A stretch of 64,000 nt of DNA from Acinetobacter terrae (GTDB lineage: Bacteria > Pseudomonadota > Gammaproteobacteria > Pseudomonadales > Moraxellaceae). The stretch is taken from assembly GCF_013004375.1 (NCBI RefSeq), contig NZ_JABERI010000010.1, forward strand, positions 22,385 through 86,384, given 5' to 3'. This document shows, in pieces, positions 1 to 9,350 of the stretch (positions are counted from its first letter, which is position 1; each line of letters starts with the position of its first letter). The notes under the pieces were generated by a model, which was given only the letters and a program-made list of their open reading frames with translations, was not told the origin of the DNA and ran no database searches. A program made the translations under genes and the position numbers.

Positions 1-1368
1 TTTCCAATCTCTTTAAAGTTGCAACAGCAACCTTGTCTGATTGTCGGTGGTGGGCGTATTGCATACCGTAAGGCAGTCCTTTTGGCAAAAGCAGGCGCAG
101 TCATTCACGTGATTGCACCTGAAATTGAAAGTAATTTACTTGAAATTGTTGAAACTAGCCAAGGGCAATATGTCCAAGCACCTTTTAGTCCAGATATTCC
201 ATTACGCAATTACCGTTTGGTGATTGCCGCAACCAATGATAAAACAACCAATGTTCAAGTTTTTGAAGCCTGCGAAGCTGAAAAAATATTGGTGAATAGT
301 GTGGATGATCCACCGCATTGTCGTTTTATGGTTCCAGCAATTATTGACCGTTCACCCTTGGTGGTTTCAATTGCTACTAATGGCACATCACCGGTTTTAT
401 CACGTCAAATCCGAACTCAGCTTGAGGCATCTATTCCCCATGGAATGGGTAAGCTGGCTGAATTTTCTGGAAAATGGCGTGCTGCAGTAAAAGCTAAAAT
501 TGAGAATCCTGATGAGCGCCGTATTTTTTGGGAAGACTTGTATGCCAGTCCACTCAAAGAACAGGTGTTTAATGACAATATTACTGAAGCGGATCGTTTG
601 ATTGAACAAGCCCTAATTGAGTGGAAAGCGCCTAAAGGCGAAGTCTATTTGGTGGGTGCGGGACCAGGTGATCCTGAGCTCTTGACCTTAAAAGCTTTAC
701 GTTTGATGCAACAAGCCGATGTGGTTATTTATGACCGTTTGGTATCTCCACCGATTTTGGATTTGTGCCGCCGTGATGCAGAAAAAATCTATGTCGGCAA
801 AGCACGGTCTAATCATAGTGTTCCACAAGACGGTATTAATGCCTTATTGGTGGAATACGCAGCGCAAGGTAAGCGTGTCTGCCGTTTAAAAGGCGGTGAT
901 CCGTTTATCTTTGGTCGTGGTGGTGAAGAGATTCAAGAGCTGTTTGCTGCAGGTGTGGCGTTTCAGGTGGTGCCAGGGATTACGGCGGCTTCTGGCTGTT
1001 CAGCTTATGCCGGTATTCCTTTAACGCATCGTGACTATGCGCAGAGTGTCCGCTTCCTGACAGGACATTTGAAAGAAGGTTCACCTGAGTTGCCTTGGCA
1101 TGAACTGGTCTATGAAAACCAAACCTTGGTGTTGTATATGGGGTTGGTGGGATTAGAAAAAATCTGCGCCCAACTTATTGCCCATGGTCAACGACCTAAT
1201 ATGCCTGTAGCGCTTATTTCTAAAGGGACGACACCAGACCAGAAAGTGGTAGTAGGAACGTTGGCAGATATCGCCTCTAAAGTGACAGAACATCAAATTC
1301 AAGCGCCAACACTGACCATTATTGGTGAAGTGGTAAAGTTGCGCGAACAATTGCAGTGGCAAGCTTAA
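1..1368 (+). CDS. cysG: Siroheme synthase CysG, 5' end outside window
   Basis: Multifunctional siroheme synthase converting uroporphyrinogen III to siroheme, the cofactor of sulfite and nitrite reductases. The N-terminal half is the precorrin-2 dehydrogenase/ferrochelatase module: a Rossmann motif VGGGRIAYRK lies near the visible start, and NSVDDPPHCRF and GTSPVLSRQIR follow. From about residue 215 comes the SAM-dependent uroporphyrinogen C-methyltransferase, with VYLVGAGPGDPELLTLKA and GGDPFIFGRGGEE. The open frame runs to base 1 (codons F P I S L K L before QQQP), matching the usual CysG beginning, so the real start lies upstream and the TTG at 19 is internal. It belongs functionally with cysD/cysN at the other end of the window. 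Confidence 0.95.
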   Translation, partial: FPISLKLQQQPCLIVGGGRIAYRKAVLLAKAGAVIHVIAPEIESNLLEIVETSQGQYVQAPFSPDIPLRNYRLVIAATNDKTTNVQVFEACEAEKILVNSVDDPPHCRFMVPAIIDRSPLVVSIATNGTSPVLSRQIRTQLEASIPHGMGKLAEFSGKWRAAVKAKIENPDERRIFWEDLYASPLKEQVFNDNITEADRLIEQALIEWKAPKGEVYLVGAGPGDPELLTLKALRLMQQADVVIYDRLVSPPILDLCRRDAEKIYVGKARSNHSVPQDGINALLVEYAAQGKRVCRLKGGDPFIFGRGGEEIQELFAAGVAFQVVPGITAASGCSAYAGIPLTHRDYAQSVRFLTGHLKEGSPELPWHELVYENQTLVLYMGLVGLEKICAQLIAHGQRPNMPVALISKGTTPDQKVVVGTLADIASKVTEHQIQAPTLTIIGEVVKLREQLQWQA

Positions 1369-1404
1369 TCAAGCTTGCCATTTTATTTAAAGTAGAGAAC
1401 TCCC

Positions 1405-1884
1405 GTGATTCATGTCGTATTGTACGAGCCAGAAATTCCTGCAAATACCGGGAATATTATTCGTTTATGTGCCAATACCGGTGCGCAACTTCATTTGGTA
1501 AAACCGCTTGGTTTTGAGCTGGATGATAAAAAGCTCAGACGTGCAGGTTTGGATTATCATGAATGGGCACATATGAAAGTTTGGGAAAGCTTTGAAGAAT
1601 GTCTGGCACATTTAAAAGAGCAGGGCATTGGAAATGATGCGATTTATCCCTTAACCACCAAAGGTGTTGAAACACCGCATACCTCAAATTTAAACCGTCC
1701 GGTAGCATTATTGATGGGACCAGAAACTCGTGGCTTGCCTGAAAATGTTCGCATGATGTTTCCTAAAGAACACTGGATTCGCTTGCCGATGGCAGAAAAC
1801 TCACGTAGTTTAAACTTGTCCAATGCGACTGCTGTAATCTTGTATGAAGCATGGCGTCAGCAAGGTTTTAAAATTTTGGTGTAA
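1405..1884 (+). CDS. trmL: tRNA (cytidine(34)-2'-O)-methyltransferase TrmL
   Basis: SPOUT-class methyltransferase that 2'-O-methylates the wobble base of tRNA-Leu isoacceptors, using SAM. Its 159 residues match the family size. Visible motifs are EPEIPANTGNIIRLCANTG near the N-terminus, the SAM-binding knot element GPETRGLP at about 105-112, and RSLNLSNATAVILYEAWR at the C-terminus. The start is a GTG, 36 bases after the cysG stop. A hairpin terminator follows the stop. Function is inferred from the family; the assignment is strong. Confidence 0.93.
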   Translation: MIHVVLYEPEIPANTGNIIRLCANTGAQLHLVKPLGFELDDKKLRRAGLDYHEWAHMKVWESFEECLAHLKEQGIGNDAIYPLTTKGVETPHTSNLNRPVALLMGPETRGLPENVRMMFPKEHWIRLPMAENSRSLNLSNATAVILYEAWRQQGFKILV

Positions 1885-1899
1885 AATCTATTGCTCATG

Positions 1900-1924
1900 A
1901 AAGCTGCTTAAGAGCAGCTTTTAT
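1900..1924 (+). terminator. Rho-independent terminator after trmL
   Basis: AAAGCTGCT pairs with AGCAGCTTT around a 4-base loop and is followed by Ts. It sits 16 bases after the trmL stop. Confidence 0.75.
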
Positions 1925-2079
1925 GCCTAAAATTTAAAAAATACGGCAATAATAAGATGTTCTAGAGTAGAAAGTAGCTTCAATTTCTTTCATAAATCAT
2001 TCTGTGTATTCAAAGAATAATGAAAAAAATCAGCCTCAATAGACTTTAATTGCTCGATTAAATCAATCATTAAACCAAT

Positions 2080-2107
2080 AAAAAAGACGCATAAAGCGTC
2101 TTTTTTA
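2080..2107 (-). terminator. Terminator of the permease gene
   Basis: AAAAAAGACGC / GCGTCTTTTTT with a 5-base loop. It is T-rich on both strands, so it could work in both directions. It lies just after the permease stop on the minus strand. Confidence 0.8.
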
Positions 2108-2124
2108 TCGAGTGAATTAACGCA

Positions 2125-3522
2125 TTAATAAGAATCATCAAACTCGTTATGTTGTGGAGCAGGCTGTTTAAAACCTTTGGTTTTATAACCAAGATATAAA
2201 ATACCGAACATTGCCCACCATAAGCCATATTTCAATGATGTTTCTTCAATTTCAAGCCAGAGTGCAAACACACTAATGAAACCGAGTAATGGCACAATCA
2301 CAAAGTTTAAAATATCTTTGAAATTTTTAGTGCGTCCATCACGTAATGCATAACGTGAAATTACTGACAGATTTACAAAGGTGAATGCAGTTAAGGCACC
2401 GAAACTGATGAGTGAAATCACTGTATCAAGATTCATAAAGCCAGCAGTTAAAGCCACAGCACCAACAATTAAAATATTGTATGAAGGTGTTAGGCTTCTA
2501 GGACTGATATGACCAAAGATTTTCTTGTTAATAACACCATCACGACCCATGGCAAACATCAAGCGTGATACGCCAGCATGTGCTGAAATACCTGATGCCA
2601 ACACCGTCACAATCGCAAAAGCAAGAACATAGGATTGGAATAGTGAACCACCAACAAGCATCAAGATATCTGGCTGAGTCGCTGCAATATCCTCAAAATA
2701 TGTTTTCGGATCGTTCGGGAAGTAAATTTGCATGAAGTAGGTGCTGATAATAAAGATCACACCGGCAATCAAAGCAGTTAAGAAAATTGCTTTAGGCAAT
2801 GTCTTTTCAGTATCTTTGGTTTCTTCAGCAAGCGAACTTAGCGAGTCAAAACCAGTGAATGAGAAGCACAGTAAAGTTGCACCGGTAATCAGTGCACCGA
2901 CTGAAGTCAGCTCGTTCCAAAACGGTTCAAGGCTCCAAAGCTGATAGCGCTGTTCTGCAGGGATTGGACCATCTGCATTAAAGCCAGCTTGTAGCTTGGT
3001 GTAAACCAAATAGGTAAATACAGCAATTACAACCAACTGTACTAACACAATCATACTGTTGAAGTTCGCAACAAAGCGCGCACCACGTAAGTTAACACCG
3101 GTCATGAATGCCGTGAGTACAATTACCCAAACCCAGTGGTTTACATCCGGGAACAGGGCTTCAAGGTAAATCCCCGCAAGAATGATGTTGACCATTGGAG
3201 ACAGTAAATAGTCTAGCCAAGATGACCAACCCACCATAAAGCCGACATTGGGATGAATCGATTTTTGAGCATAGGTATACGCCGAACCCGAAGAAGGGTA
3301 GCGACGAATCATATGACCATAACTCAGGGATGTTAATAAAATTGCAACGAGTGCAAATATGTAGGATGTCGGTACGTGAAAATGACTTTCTTCCGATACT
3401 AGGCCGAAAGTGTCAAATAACGTCATGGGCTGTATATAAGCTAAACCGATAATAATGATGTGCCAGAGTCCCAGCGTTTTTTGCAGTTTAGCTGCCGATG
3501 GAGTCCCAGAGATATTTGTCAA
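2125..3522 (-). CDS. APC-family permease, PlaP/PuuP putrescine importer-like
   Basis: Inner-membrane amino acid/polyamine transporter of 465 residues with about 12 hydrophobic segments. It begins with IIIIGLAYIQPMTLFDTFG and contains RRYPSSGSAYTYAQKSI, NPNVGFMVGWSSWLDYL-type sequence, CFSFTGFDSLSSLAEETKD and ITVLASGISAHAGVSRLMF-like sequence. These closely resemble E. coli PlaP (YeeF) as I remember it, so putrescine uptake is the best guess; substrate specificity cannot be read from sequence. The start is a TTG with AGGA eight bases upstream. The gene stands alone, with its own terminator and a perfect inverted repeat in its upstream region (3570-3592). Confidence 0.85.
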   Translation of the reverse strand: MTNISGTPSAAKLQKTLGLWHIIIIGLAYIQPMTLFDTFGLVSEESHFHVPTSYIFALVAILLTSLSYGHMIRRYPSSGSAYTYAQKSIHPNVGFMVGWSSWLDYLLSPMVNIILAGIYLEALFPDVNHWVWVIVLTAFMTGVNLRGARFVANFNSMIVLVQLVVIAVFTYLVYTKLQAGFNADGPIPAEQRYQLWSLEPFWNELTSVGALITGATLLCFSFTGFDSLSSLAEETKDTEKTLPKAIFLTALIAGVIFIISTYFMQIYFPNDPKTYFEDIAATQPDILMLVGGSLFQSYVLAFAIVTVLASGISAHAGVSRLMFAMGRDGVINKKIFGHISPRSLTPSYNILIVGAVALTAGFMNLDTVISLISFGALTAFTFVNLSVISRYALRDGRTKNFKDILNFVIVPLLGFISVFALWLEIEETSLKYGLWWAMFGILYLGYKTKGFKQPAPQHNEFDDSY

Positions 3523-3569
3523 CGGCGTTATCCTCTTAATCGTTGATCAAGGATCAGTCATGTTTATAA

Positions 3570-3592
3570 GGATCGTTTGAGACGAACGATCC
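3570..3592. repeat. Perfect inverted repeat upstream of the permease
   Basis: GGATCGTT and AACGATCC separated by 7 bases, about 50 bases upstream of the permease start codon. It could be an operator dyad or a hairpin in the 5' leader. No binding factor can be named. Confidence 0.6.
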
Positions 3593-3787
3593 CCCCTATA
3601 CGAATAAAACAAAAGTGCGCCAATCTACTCTAGTTTGGTGTCTTTTGCCAGTATCTTTATGAATTATTAATGCAGAAAATATGCCATTTGATATAAAAGC
3701 TTAACTTTATCTTTCCACAAAGCAAAAGCCCGATGCTTAAAAAAACACCAGGCCAATTTTTTGCTATATTCGCTTATTTTTCAATAT

Positions 3788-4972
3788 TTACCAAGCTTTT
3801 TTTAAGATCGCTTTTAAATCGCTTAAGGTGGCCTCTTTAGGGTTGTAAATAATAGAACCATCATTTAAAGCTTTTTCTGCCACTTCATCTAACTGTGCTT
3901 CAGATACCTTACCTGTTTCACGTAAAGTACGTGGTAACTTGGTTAGGGTATTTAAGCGATCTCGCATGGTCAAAATGGTTGCAATCGCTTTATCTGCACG
4001 TAAGTGGGCAGGCGTTTGAGCGTAAATATCGGGACCCGCTAAAGGAAGCAATAATTCTGCAATCTTGTCGCCATTCACTTCTTTATTGTATTCGAGCACA
4101 TAAGGCAGGAATAAGTTCATGCATAAGCCATGCGGCAGATGCGCAACTGCACCTAAGGCATGTCCTAATGAATGCACTAGGCCCACCATTGAGTTAGAGA
4201 AGGCGATACCTGCCATAGTGGAGGCTTGAGCCAATTCTAGACGACCAAACTCATCAGTTGGGTTATCCAGTACATTGAACAAACTGTTGCTGACTTTTTT
4301 GATTGCAGCAGTGGCATAGGCATCACTAATTGGATTTGCAGCCATACAGGTGTAGGCTTCAACCGCATGAGTCAATGCATCCATTGCAGTCATTGCAGTT
4401 AAGTGTGGTGGCAAGGTTTGCGTCATGCGCGGGTCAAGAATCGCTGCATGTGGCATCAGGTAATAAGATGCAAATGGCATTTTGACATTTTTTTCAAGGT
4501 CAGAAACCACAGCAACCATCGTCACTTCTGAACCAGTGCCCGAAGTTGTTGGAATAACGAAAAATGGTTTTAACGGTTTTGGAAGATTATGCGCACCTGA
4601 ATATTTCAGTAAGTCATCACCACCTTCAGTCACCAAGATATTGGTCGCTTTGGAAGTATCAATCACCGAGCCGCCACCAACCGCAATAATCGCATCACAA
4701 TTATTATCACGATAAGCTTTTGCTGCATTTCGAACAGTTTGTACGCTTGAATCGGGTGGGACATCGTCAAAAATATAACCAATCACGGCATCAGTCGATT
4801 CAAATGCAGCTTCGATCGGAGTCAGTAAATTATTTGCGCGTACGCCTTTGTCGGTAATAATCAGAGGGCGTTTTGCACCCAAAGTCGCAAGTTCAAATGG
4901 AATGTGTTCTAACGCGGCATGACCTGCGATGACTTTTACTGGACAGAAAAATTCGTAATAAGGCTTAGCCAT
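3788..4972 (-). CDS. Iron-containing (group III) alcohol dehydrogenase
   Basis: NAD-dependent alcohol dehydrogenase of the Fe-ADH superfamily, 394 residues. Visible signatures are the nucleotide-binding stretch GGGSVIDTSKATN near residue 100, PTTSGTGSEVT, and the metal-ligand segments MDALTHAVEAYTC and LVHSLGHALGAVAHLPHG. The chosen start is the ATG at 4972, which has GGAG eight bases upstream; an ATG three codons earlier would overlap the preceding gene's stop. Only one base separates it from the SCP2-like gene upstream, so the two are almost surely one operon. Substrate is unknown; medium- or long-chain alcohols are a guess from the lipid-binding partner. Confidence 0.88.
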   Translation of the reverse strand: MAKPYYEFFCPVKVIAGHAALEHIPFELATLGAKRPLIITDKGVRANNLLTPIEAAFESTDAVIGYIFDDVPPDSSVQTVRNAAKAYRDNNCDAIIAVGGGSVIDTSKATNILVTEGGDDLLKYSGAHNLPKPLKPFFVIPTTSGTGSEVTMVAVVSDLEKNVKMPFASYYLMPHAAILDPRMTQTLPPHLTAMTAMDALTHAVEAYTCMAANPISDAYATAAIKKVSNSLFNVLDNPTDEFGRLELAQASTMAGIAFSNSMVGLVHSLGHALGAVAHLPHGLCMNLFLPYVLEYNKEVNGDKIAELLLPLAGPDIYAQTPAHLRADKAIATILTMRDRLNTLTKLPRTLRETGKVSEAQLDEVAEKALNDGSIIYNPKEATLSDLKAILKKAW

Positions 4973-4973
4973 G

Positions 4974-5507
4974 TTATGCACTCCGTTTAAAATAGGATTG
5001 AGCTAGTTTCAAATAAATATTTGCAGCTCCAGTGAGTTTTTGTTTTAGGCTCAATTCAGTTGGATATTGTTTTACAGCAAGCTCCGCCAGGAGTTTAGGT
5101 AAAATCAGCGATTCCATTTTATTTAAGCAACGGACCAGACGAATGGCGAAAGAAATATCGCCATCGGCAATCATGCGGTCATGAGCAAAGGCTTGTGCAG
5201 TACTTTCCTGAAAAGAAAACACTAAAAAAGCATGGGTTAAGTGCTTAAAAGTAATGGTTAAATCAGGCTTGATATCTACAGATTGGAGTAATTTTAATTG
5301 ATGGTCTTCCGTGACTTTCGCAATAAAAGCCGGGCCATTGGGAAATACTTTCATCGATAGAACAAAACCGACAGGGAAGTTGGAGACTTCCTGTTTTACT
5401 TCATCATCGACTTGACTCGCCATTACCAGACCTCTGCCAATCACATCCATCATGAGTTTGACATAGGTTAGTTGTAAAGCGGGCTTTACGGATTTGGTTG
5501 AAATCAC
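4974..5507 (-). CDS. SCP2-like sterol/lipid-binding protein (hypothetical)
   Basis: A 177-residue soluble protein resembling the SCP-2 sterol-transfer fold. The central part reads KPDLTITFKHLTHAF, then a segment ending MIADGDISFAIRLVRCLN, a pattern typical of SCP2 domains (D-x-T-I-x-F, then G-D-x-S). It starts at a GTG (an AGGG lies about 9 bases upstream) and its stop is one base before the alcohol dehydrogenase start. The family usually binds lipids or acyl-CoAs, so it may present a hydrophobic substrate to the dehydrogenase. That link is inference from gene order only. Confidence 0.65.
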   Translation of the reverse strand: MISTKSVKPALQLTYVKLMMDVIGRGLVMASQVDDEVKQEVSNFPVGFVLSMKVFPNGPAFIAKVTEDHQLKLLQSVDIKPDLTITFKHLTHAFLVFSFQESTAQAFAHDRMIADGDISFAIRLVRCLNKMESLILPKLLAELAVKQYPTELSLKQKLTGAANIYLKLAQSYFKRSA

Positions 5508-5584
5508 TCGCGCATCCCTTATCTAAAAAATATTTTATTAGTTTAGAGTAAATACTCTAATTTATTTTTATGTCAAAAGCAAAG

Positions 5585-6244
5585 TTATTGTTGCATGACT
5601 TGGACTTGATTAAAGTAACCGCTGTTGTTAAAAGTTTCAATGATATCTGCACATAAATCATTAAAGTGCGGATAGTTTGGAACCAAGTCCATGACACGAA
5701 CCATTTCCATTCCTGCATAACCACATGGGTTAATGGTATGGAAGCCAGATAGGTCGCAATCAATATTTAGAGCCAATCCGTGATAGCTGCGTCCCTTCCG
5801 AATTTTAAAGCCTAAAGATCCAATTTTGCGTTCTGCAACATATACTCCGGGTGCATCCGGTTTGGCATAGCCTTCAATCCCGTATTTCTTCAGCAGTTCA
5901 ATCATTAAGTTTTCGGCATAAGACACTAAAGTGCGGACATTCCAACCTAAACGGTTTAGGTCAAACATGAAGTAGGCAACCAGTTGACCTGGACCATGCC
6001 AAGTCACTTGACCGCCGCGATCGGTTTGTACCACAGGAATGTTACTGGGCATCAGAATATGTTCAGGCTTTCCTGCTTGACCTTGAGTTAAAACCTCATG
6101 ATGTTGCAAAATCCACAGTTCATCTGGGGTGTTTTCATCACGGTTTTCAGTCAGGCTTTTCATGTCCTGAAAACGATCGAGATAGGGCGTGAGCTGGTTA
6201 AATTGACGAATAATAAGCGTTGGTTTTAGAACAGCATCAGTCAC
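5585..6244 (-). CDS. lipB: Octanoyltransferase LipB
   Basis: Transfers octanoyl groups from acyl carrier protein to lipoyl domains, the first step of lipoate synthesis, in the cytoplasm. Its targets include the lipoyl domain of SucB encoded in this window. The 219 residues show the family motifs [13 protein letters not shown], the catalytic lysine in [12 protein letters not shown], and the catalytic cysteine in [10 protein letters not shown]. The start is a GTG with AAGGA about 10 bases upstream. The YbeD-like gene just upstream is a common neighbour of lipB, though here a terminator separates them. Confidence 0.95.
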   Translation of the reverse strand: MTDAVLKPTLIIRQFNQLTPYLDRFQDMKSLTENRDENTPDELWILQHHEVLTQGQAGKPEHILMPSNIPVVQTDRGGQVTWHGPGQLVAYFMFDLNRLGWNVRTLVSYAENLMIELLKKYGIEGYAKPDAPGVYVAERKIGSLGFKIRKGRSYHGLALNIDCDLSGFHTINPCGYAGMEMVRVMDLVPNYPHFNDLCADIIETFNNSGYFNQVQVMQQ

Positions 6245-6292
6245 GTAAAGTGCGTCCTTTAAAAAGTTTAAATATTGTGAATGATTATAATG

Positions 6293-6330
6293 AAATCAAG
6301 GTGGGATAGGGGACGATCCCCACGTGATTT
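6293..6330. repeat. Imperfect inverted repeat upstream of lipB
   Basis: AAATCA at one end pairs with TGATTT at the other. Inside, GTGGGAT pairs with ATCCCCAC through one bulged C. It sits about 50 bases upstream of the lipB GTG. Role unknown. Confidence 0.4.
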
Positions 6331-6372
6331 GCCATTTTTATTGGAAGGGACTCAACAGTTTTTTGTAGATAT

Positions 6373-6402
6373 AAAAAAACACGCTTCTTGGCGTGTTTTT
6401 TT
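6373..6402 (-). terminator. Terminator after the ybeD-like gene
   Basis: AAAAACACGC / GCGTGTTTTT hairpin with T runs on both strands, 9 bases after the minus-strand stop at 6411. Confidence 0.8.
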
Positions 6403-6410
6403 AATTTTTC

Positions 6411-6704
6411 TTAAAGTGCTGTTTTAATCAATGGACATGCGGCTAAATCGGCATACAGCGCATGAACTTGTTCAAGCTCCAAGAAAAGCAGTTGTGCAGT
6501 TAAAGAGTGATATTTACCTGTGCGAGAAGCTTGAATCTTAATACTCGTGCTATCAAAGTCAGGGAAGTGTTTCACTAAAATTTCTACAACAGCGACATGT
6601 AAGTCATCACTTGCTTCACCAATCAGTTTGATTGGATAATCCATAGGGAAAACCCAAAGATCTTCTCGAAGTTCGCGAGATGGCGTACGGTCTAACATGG
6701 TCAT
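6411..6704 (-). CDS. YbeD-like protein (DUF493 family)
   Basis: A 97-residue cytoplasmic protein of the DUF493/YbeD family. Visible features are a central PMDYPIKLIGE and a C-terminal ACxLIKTAL-type end, with the family's alternating charged and hydrophobic pattern. Its biochemical role is not established; in E. coli the gene is a neighbour of lipB, as here. The start at the first of two ATGs is favoured by AGGGGA five bases upstream. An 11-bp hairpin (6723-6746) lies immediately upstream of that ribosome binding site. Confidence 0.85.
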   Translation of the reverse strand: MTMLDRTPSRELREDLWVFPMDYPIKLIGEASDDLHVAVVEILVKHFPDFDSTSIKIQASRTGKYHSLTAQLLFLELEQVHALYADLAACPLIKTAL

Positions 6705-6722
6705 AGTAGTCCCCTTATATCA

Positions 6723-6746
6723 AACGCCTGCATGAATGCAGGCGTT
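6723..6746 (-). other. Strong hairpin between rpoD and the ybeD-like gene
   Basis: AACGCCTGCAT pairs perfectly with ATGCAGGCGTT around 2 bases. On the minus strand it is followed by TTTGATAT, a poor U tract, then by the AGGGGA ribosome binding site of the YbeD-like gene. It may be a weak rpoD terminator or an mRNA-stabilising element. Confidence 0.55.
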
Positions 6747-6814
6747 GTATGTCTTAAGAATACTAGATGGGGATGCTCGATTGGTTTTCAAGCCCCCATC
6801 GGTATCATCAAGAA

Positions 6815-8698
6815 TTAGTCATTTTCTAGGAATGAACGCAAGTGTTCAGAACGAGAAGGATGGCGTAATTTACGTAATGCTTTGGCTTCAATCTGACGAA
6901 TACGCTCACGTGTTACATCAAATTGCTTACCTACTTCTTCCAAAGTATGGTCGGTTGGCATATCAATACCAAAACGCATTTTCAAGACTTTCGCTTCACG
7001 TTCAGTCAAGTTTTCAAGCACTTCACGAGTCGCTTCTTTTAAGCCTTCTGAAGTTGCAGCATCAATTGGAGAAGTGATGTTGCCATCTTCAATGAAGTCA
7101 CCAAGATGCGAATCTTCATCATCACCAATCGGCGTTTCCATAGAAATTGGCTCTTTGGCAATTTTGAGTACTTTACGCACTTTAACTTCGTCCATTTCCA
7201 GACGTTCGCCCAATTCTTCAGGAGTCGGTTCACGACCCATTTCTTGAAGAAGCTGACGCGATACACGGTTGATCTTGTTAATAGTTTCGATCATGTGTAC
7301 TGGAATACGAATGGTACGCGCTTGGTCGGCAATCGAACGGGTAATCGCCTGACGAATCCACCAAGTTGCATAGGTCGAGAATTTATAACCACGACGGTAT
7401 TCAAACTTGTCTACGGCTTTCATCAAACCGATGTTACCTTCTTGAATCAAGTCAAGGAATTGCAAGCCGCGGTTGGTATATTTCTTCGCAATCGAAATAA
7501 CCAGACGCAAGTTTGCTTCAACCATTTCTTTTTTCGCGCGGCGTGCTTTGGCTTCACCAATCGACATGCGTTTAGAAATGTCTTTAATGCCTTTAACATC
7601 AAGACCAAGTTCTTTTTCGATGTCTGCAATCTTTTGTTGGAATGCAAGCACATCTGGACGTACTTTTTCTAAATAAACTTTTTGCTCAGCAGGTGCTTTT
7701 GCAATTTGTTCATCTAACCAGGCTGGATTTGATTCTTGACCCGGGAACGAAGTACGGAAATGGTTACGATCCATACGACCGCGACGTACTGCATAACGCA
7801 TCACTTCACGTTCAGAAGTACGAATTTGTTCATGCGTACCACGGATCATTTCTGAAATGATGTCGAATAAACGCGGAGTAAACTTGAACATCATGAATAC
7901 AGTTGCAAGTGCTTGCTGCGCTTCTTCAGCCTGTTTGCTATCGCGACCATGCTTTTCAATGGCAATTTTGGTTAGTTTCCACGCATTTTCCAATTCGGTG
8001 AAACGAACACGGGCAATTTCTGGATCTGGACCTGACTCAGCTTCAGAATCATCATCAGTTTCAGCTTCTTCTTCTTCGTCATCATCCAGTTTTACATCTT
8101 TCGTTTTAGTCGCAGCTGCAGCTTCTTCAACAACAATTTCAGCTTCTTCTAAAACTTCTGGAATTTCTTCATCAGATTCTGGGTCTAAATAACCAGATAA
8201 AATATCAGCAAGACGACGTTCACCTTCGGCAACATCGTTATATTCTTTTAATACAACTTCAACTGCATTTGGCCAGTACGCAATAGAGTGAAGAACGTCA
8301 CGAATACCTTCTTCAATGCGTTTAGCAATGCTAATTTCGCCTTCACGCGTTAAAAGTTCAACCGTTCCCATTTCACGCATGTACATACGTACTGGATCAG
8401 TGGTACGACCAGGTTCGCTTTCAACTGAAGCAAGAACAGCTGCCGCTTCTTCTTCAGCGACTTCATCGGTTGCTTCCGCATTATTACCGTCGAACATGGT
8501 GTCATCAGATTCAGGCGCACGTTCATGCACTGGAATGCCGACGTCTTGAAGCATTTGAATAATGTCTTCAATCTGTTCGCTTTCCGTAATCGAGTCTGGG
8601 AGATGATCGTTAACTTCAGCGTAAGTTAAGTAACCTTGCTCTTTGCCTCGGCTAATCAGAGCCGCTACTTGCGAAGTAGGGGAAGTTATATCGCTCAT
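6815..8698 (-). CDS. rpoD: RNA polymerase primary sigma factor RpoD (sigma-70)
   Basis: Housekeeping sigma factor directing RNA polymerase to promoters. Its 627 residues are close to the gammaproteobacterial length. From the N-terminus come region 1.1, region 1.2 ([20 protein letters not shown]), a long acidic spacer around 180-220 ([13 protein letters not shown]), region 2 ([20 protein letters not shown], then [13 protein letters not shown]), region 3 and region 4.2 ([20 protein letters not shown]). Unlike in E. coli, rpoD is not next to dnaG, which lies at 22.5-24.5 kb here. The consensus-like promoters seen before the tRNA-Met genes are what this factor should recognise. Confidence 0.98.
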   Translation of the reverse strand: MSDITSPTSQVAALISRGKEQGYLTYAEVNDHLPDSITESEQIEDIIQMLQDVGIPVHERAPESDDTMFDGNNAEATDEVAEEEAAAVLASVESEPGRTTDPVRMYMREMGTVELLTREGEISIAKRIEEGIRDVLHSIAYWPNAVEVVLKEYNDVAEGERRLADILSGYLDPESDEEIPEVLEEAEIVVEEAAAATKTKDVKLDDDEEEEAETDDDSEAESGPDPEIARVRFTELENAWKLTKIAIEKHGRDSKQAEEAQQALATVFMMFKFTPRLFDIISEMIRGTHEQIRTSEREVMRYAVRRGRMDRNHFRTSFPGQESNPAWLDEQIAKAPAEQKVYLEKVRPDVLAFQQKIADIEKELGLDVKGIKDISKRMSIGEAKARRAKKEMVEANLRLVISIAKKYTNRGLQFLDLIQEGNIGLMKAVDKFEYRRGYKFSTYATWWIRQAITRSIADQARTIRIPVHMIETINKINRVSRQLLQEMGREPTPEELGERLEMDEVKVRKVLKIAKEPISMETPIGDDEDSHLGDFIEDGNITSPIDAATSEGLKEATREVLENLTEREAKVLKMRFGIDMPTDHTLEEVGKQFDVTRERIRQIEAKALRKLRHPSRSEHLRSFLEND

Positions 8699-9071
8699 CT
8701 TTGCTTACTCTTCATTGAATCTGTGGCAGTGAAAAACCGTGCATGATAGCACAATTCGCTTAAAATAGTTTTGAATTGATTGCTCAAGTATCATTTGGAA
8801 AGATGACTTTGATTTAACAATTGTTTTCAATATTGGGCTGAATTTTTTTTTTTCAAGTCCATTGAATGGATTGCATTCGAAATATAATCGCTTTTCTGTA
8901 TGCGTCATGATGGAAATTATACATCCTCATAAATATACAATTTCAGGGTCAAAAAACAAGAGTAAATTGAGTTCGTTATATAAAAAAATCAAAAAAAACT
9001 TGACAAGAATTCCTAACAAAGATAAATAGCGCCTAGACCCATTCACTTTTTTTCACCATGAGGTAGTTTTA
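8699..9071. other. Divergent intergenic region upstream of rpoD
   Basis: About 370 AT-rich bases between divergent rpoD and the small acidic gene. A promoter candidate facing right is at 9000-9027. I could not single out a convincing rpoD promoter, and I see no coding sequence or RNA gene. Confidence 0.5.
9000..9027 (+). promoter_or_regulatory. Candidate sigma-70 promoter of the PA3496-like gene
   Basis: TTGACA at 9000-9005 with a TA-rich -10 candidate (GATAAA or TAAATA, spacing 15 or 17) about 50 bases before the GTG start. Confidence 0.45.
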
Positions 9072-9281
9072 GTGTCTTCTACAGATTTTGAACTAGACGA
9101 TAGCTTCAGTGATGATGATGTTAGCTTTGATGAAGCCTCAAGCAAAATTAGTGCTAAAGAGTCTTTGGAAAAACGTCGTCTCATTGATGACCTTCTCGCA
9201 CAACGTCGTTTGGAGCGTGAACTGAAAGATTTTGATTATGATCTGGATGATGACGACGACTTTGACGATGAAGAAGACTAA
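9072..9281 (+). CDS. Small acidic protein, PA3496-like
   Basis: A 69-residue, strongly acidic protein. The middle part EKRRLIDDLLAQRRLEREL looks helical and resembles the core of the PA3496 family (putative envelope integrity proteins, first named in Pseudomonas). Both ends are runs of Asp/Glu/Ser. The start is a GTG with GAGG about 8 bases upstream, and a TTGACA promoter lies 70 bases upstream. I cannot see a signal peptide, so a cytoplasmic location is likely. Function is unknown; family assignment is from memory of the motif only. Confidence 0.7.
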   Translation: MSSTDFELDDSFSDDDVSFDEASSKISAKESLEKRRLIDDLLAQRRLERELKDFDYDLDDDDDFDDEED

Positions 9282-9350
9282 ATTGTGATTTAGCATAGCC
9301 GGCTAAAATGCTATGCTATCCGCAGTTATTTTACTGAACTTGGATTTTAA

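Noticed and set aside
7106..7672. 188-codon plus-strand open frame
   Set aside because: Antisense shadow of rpoD; the Phe/Asn-rich composition is not protein-like.
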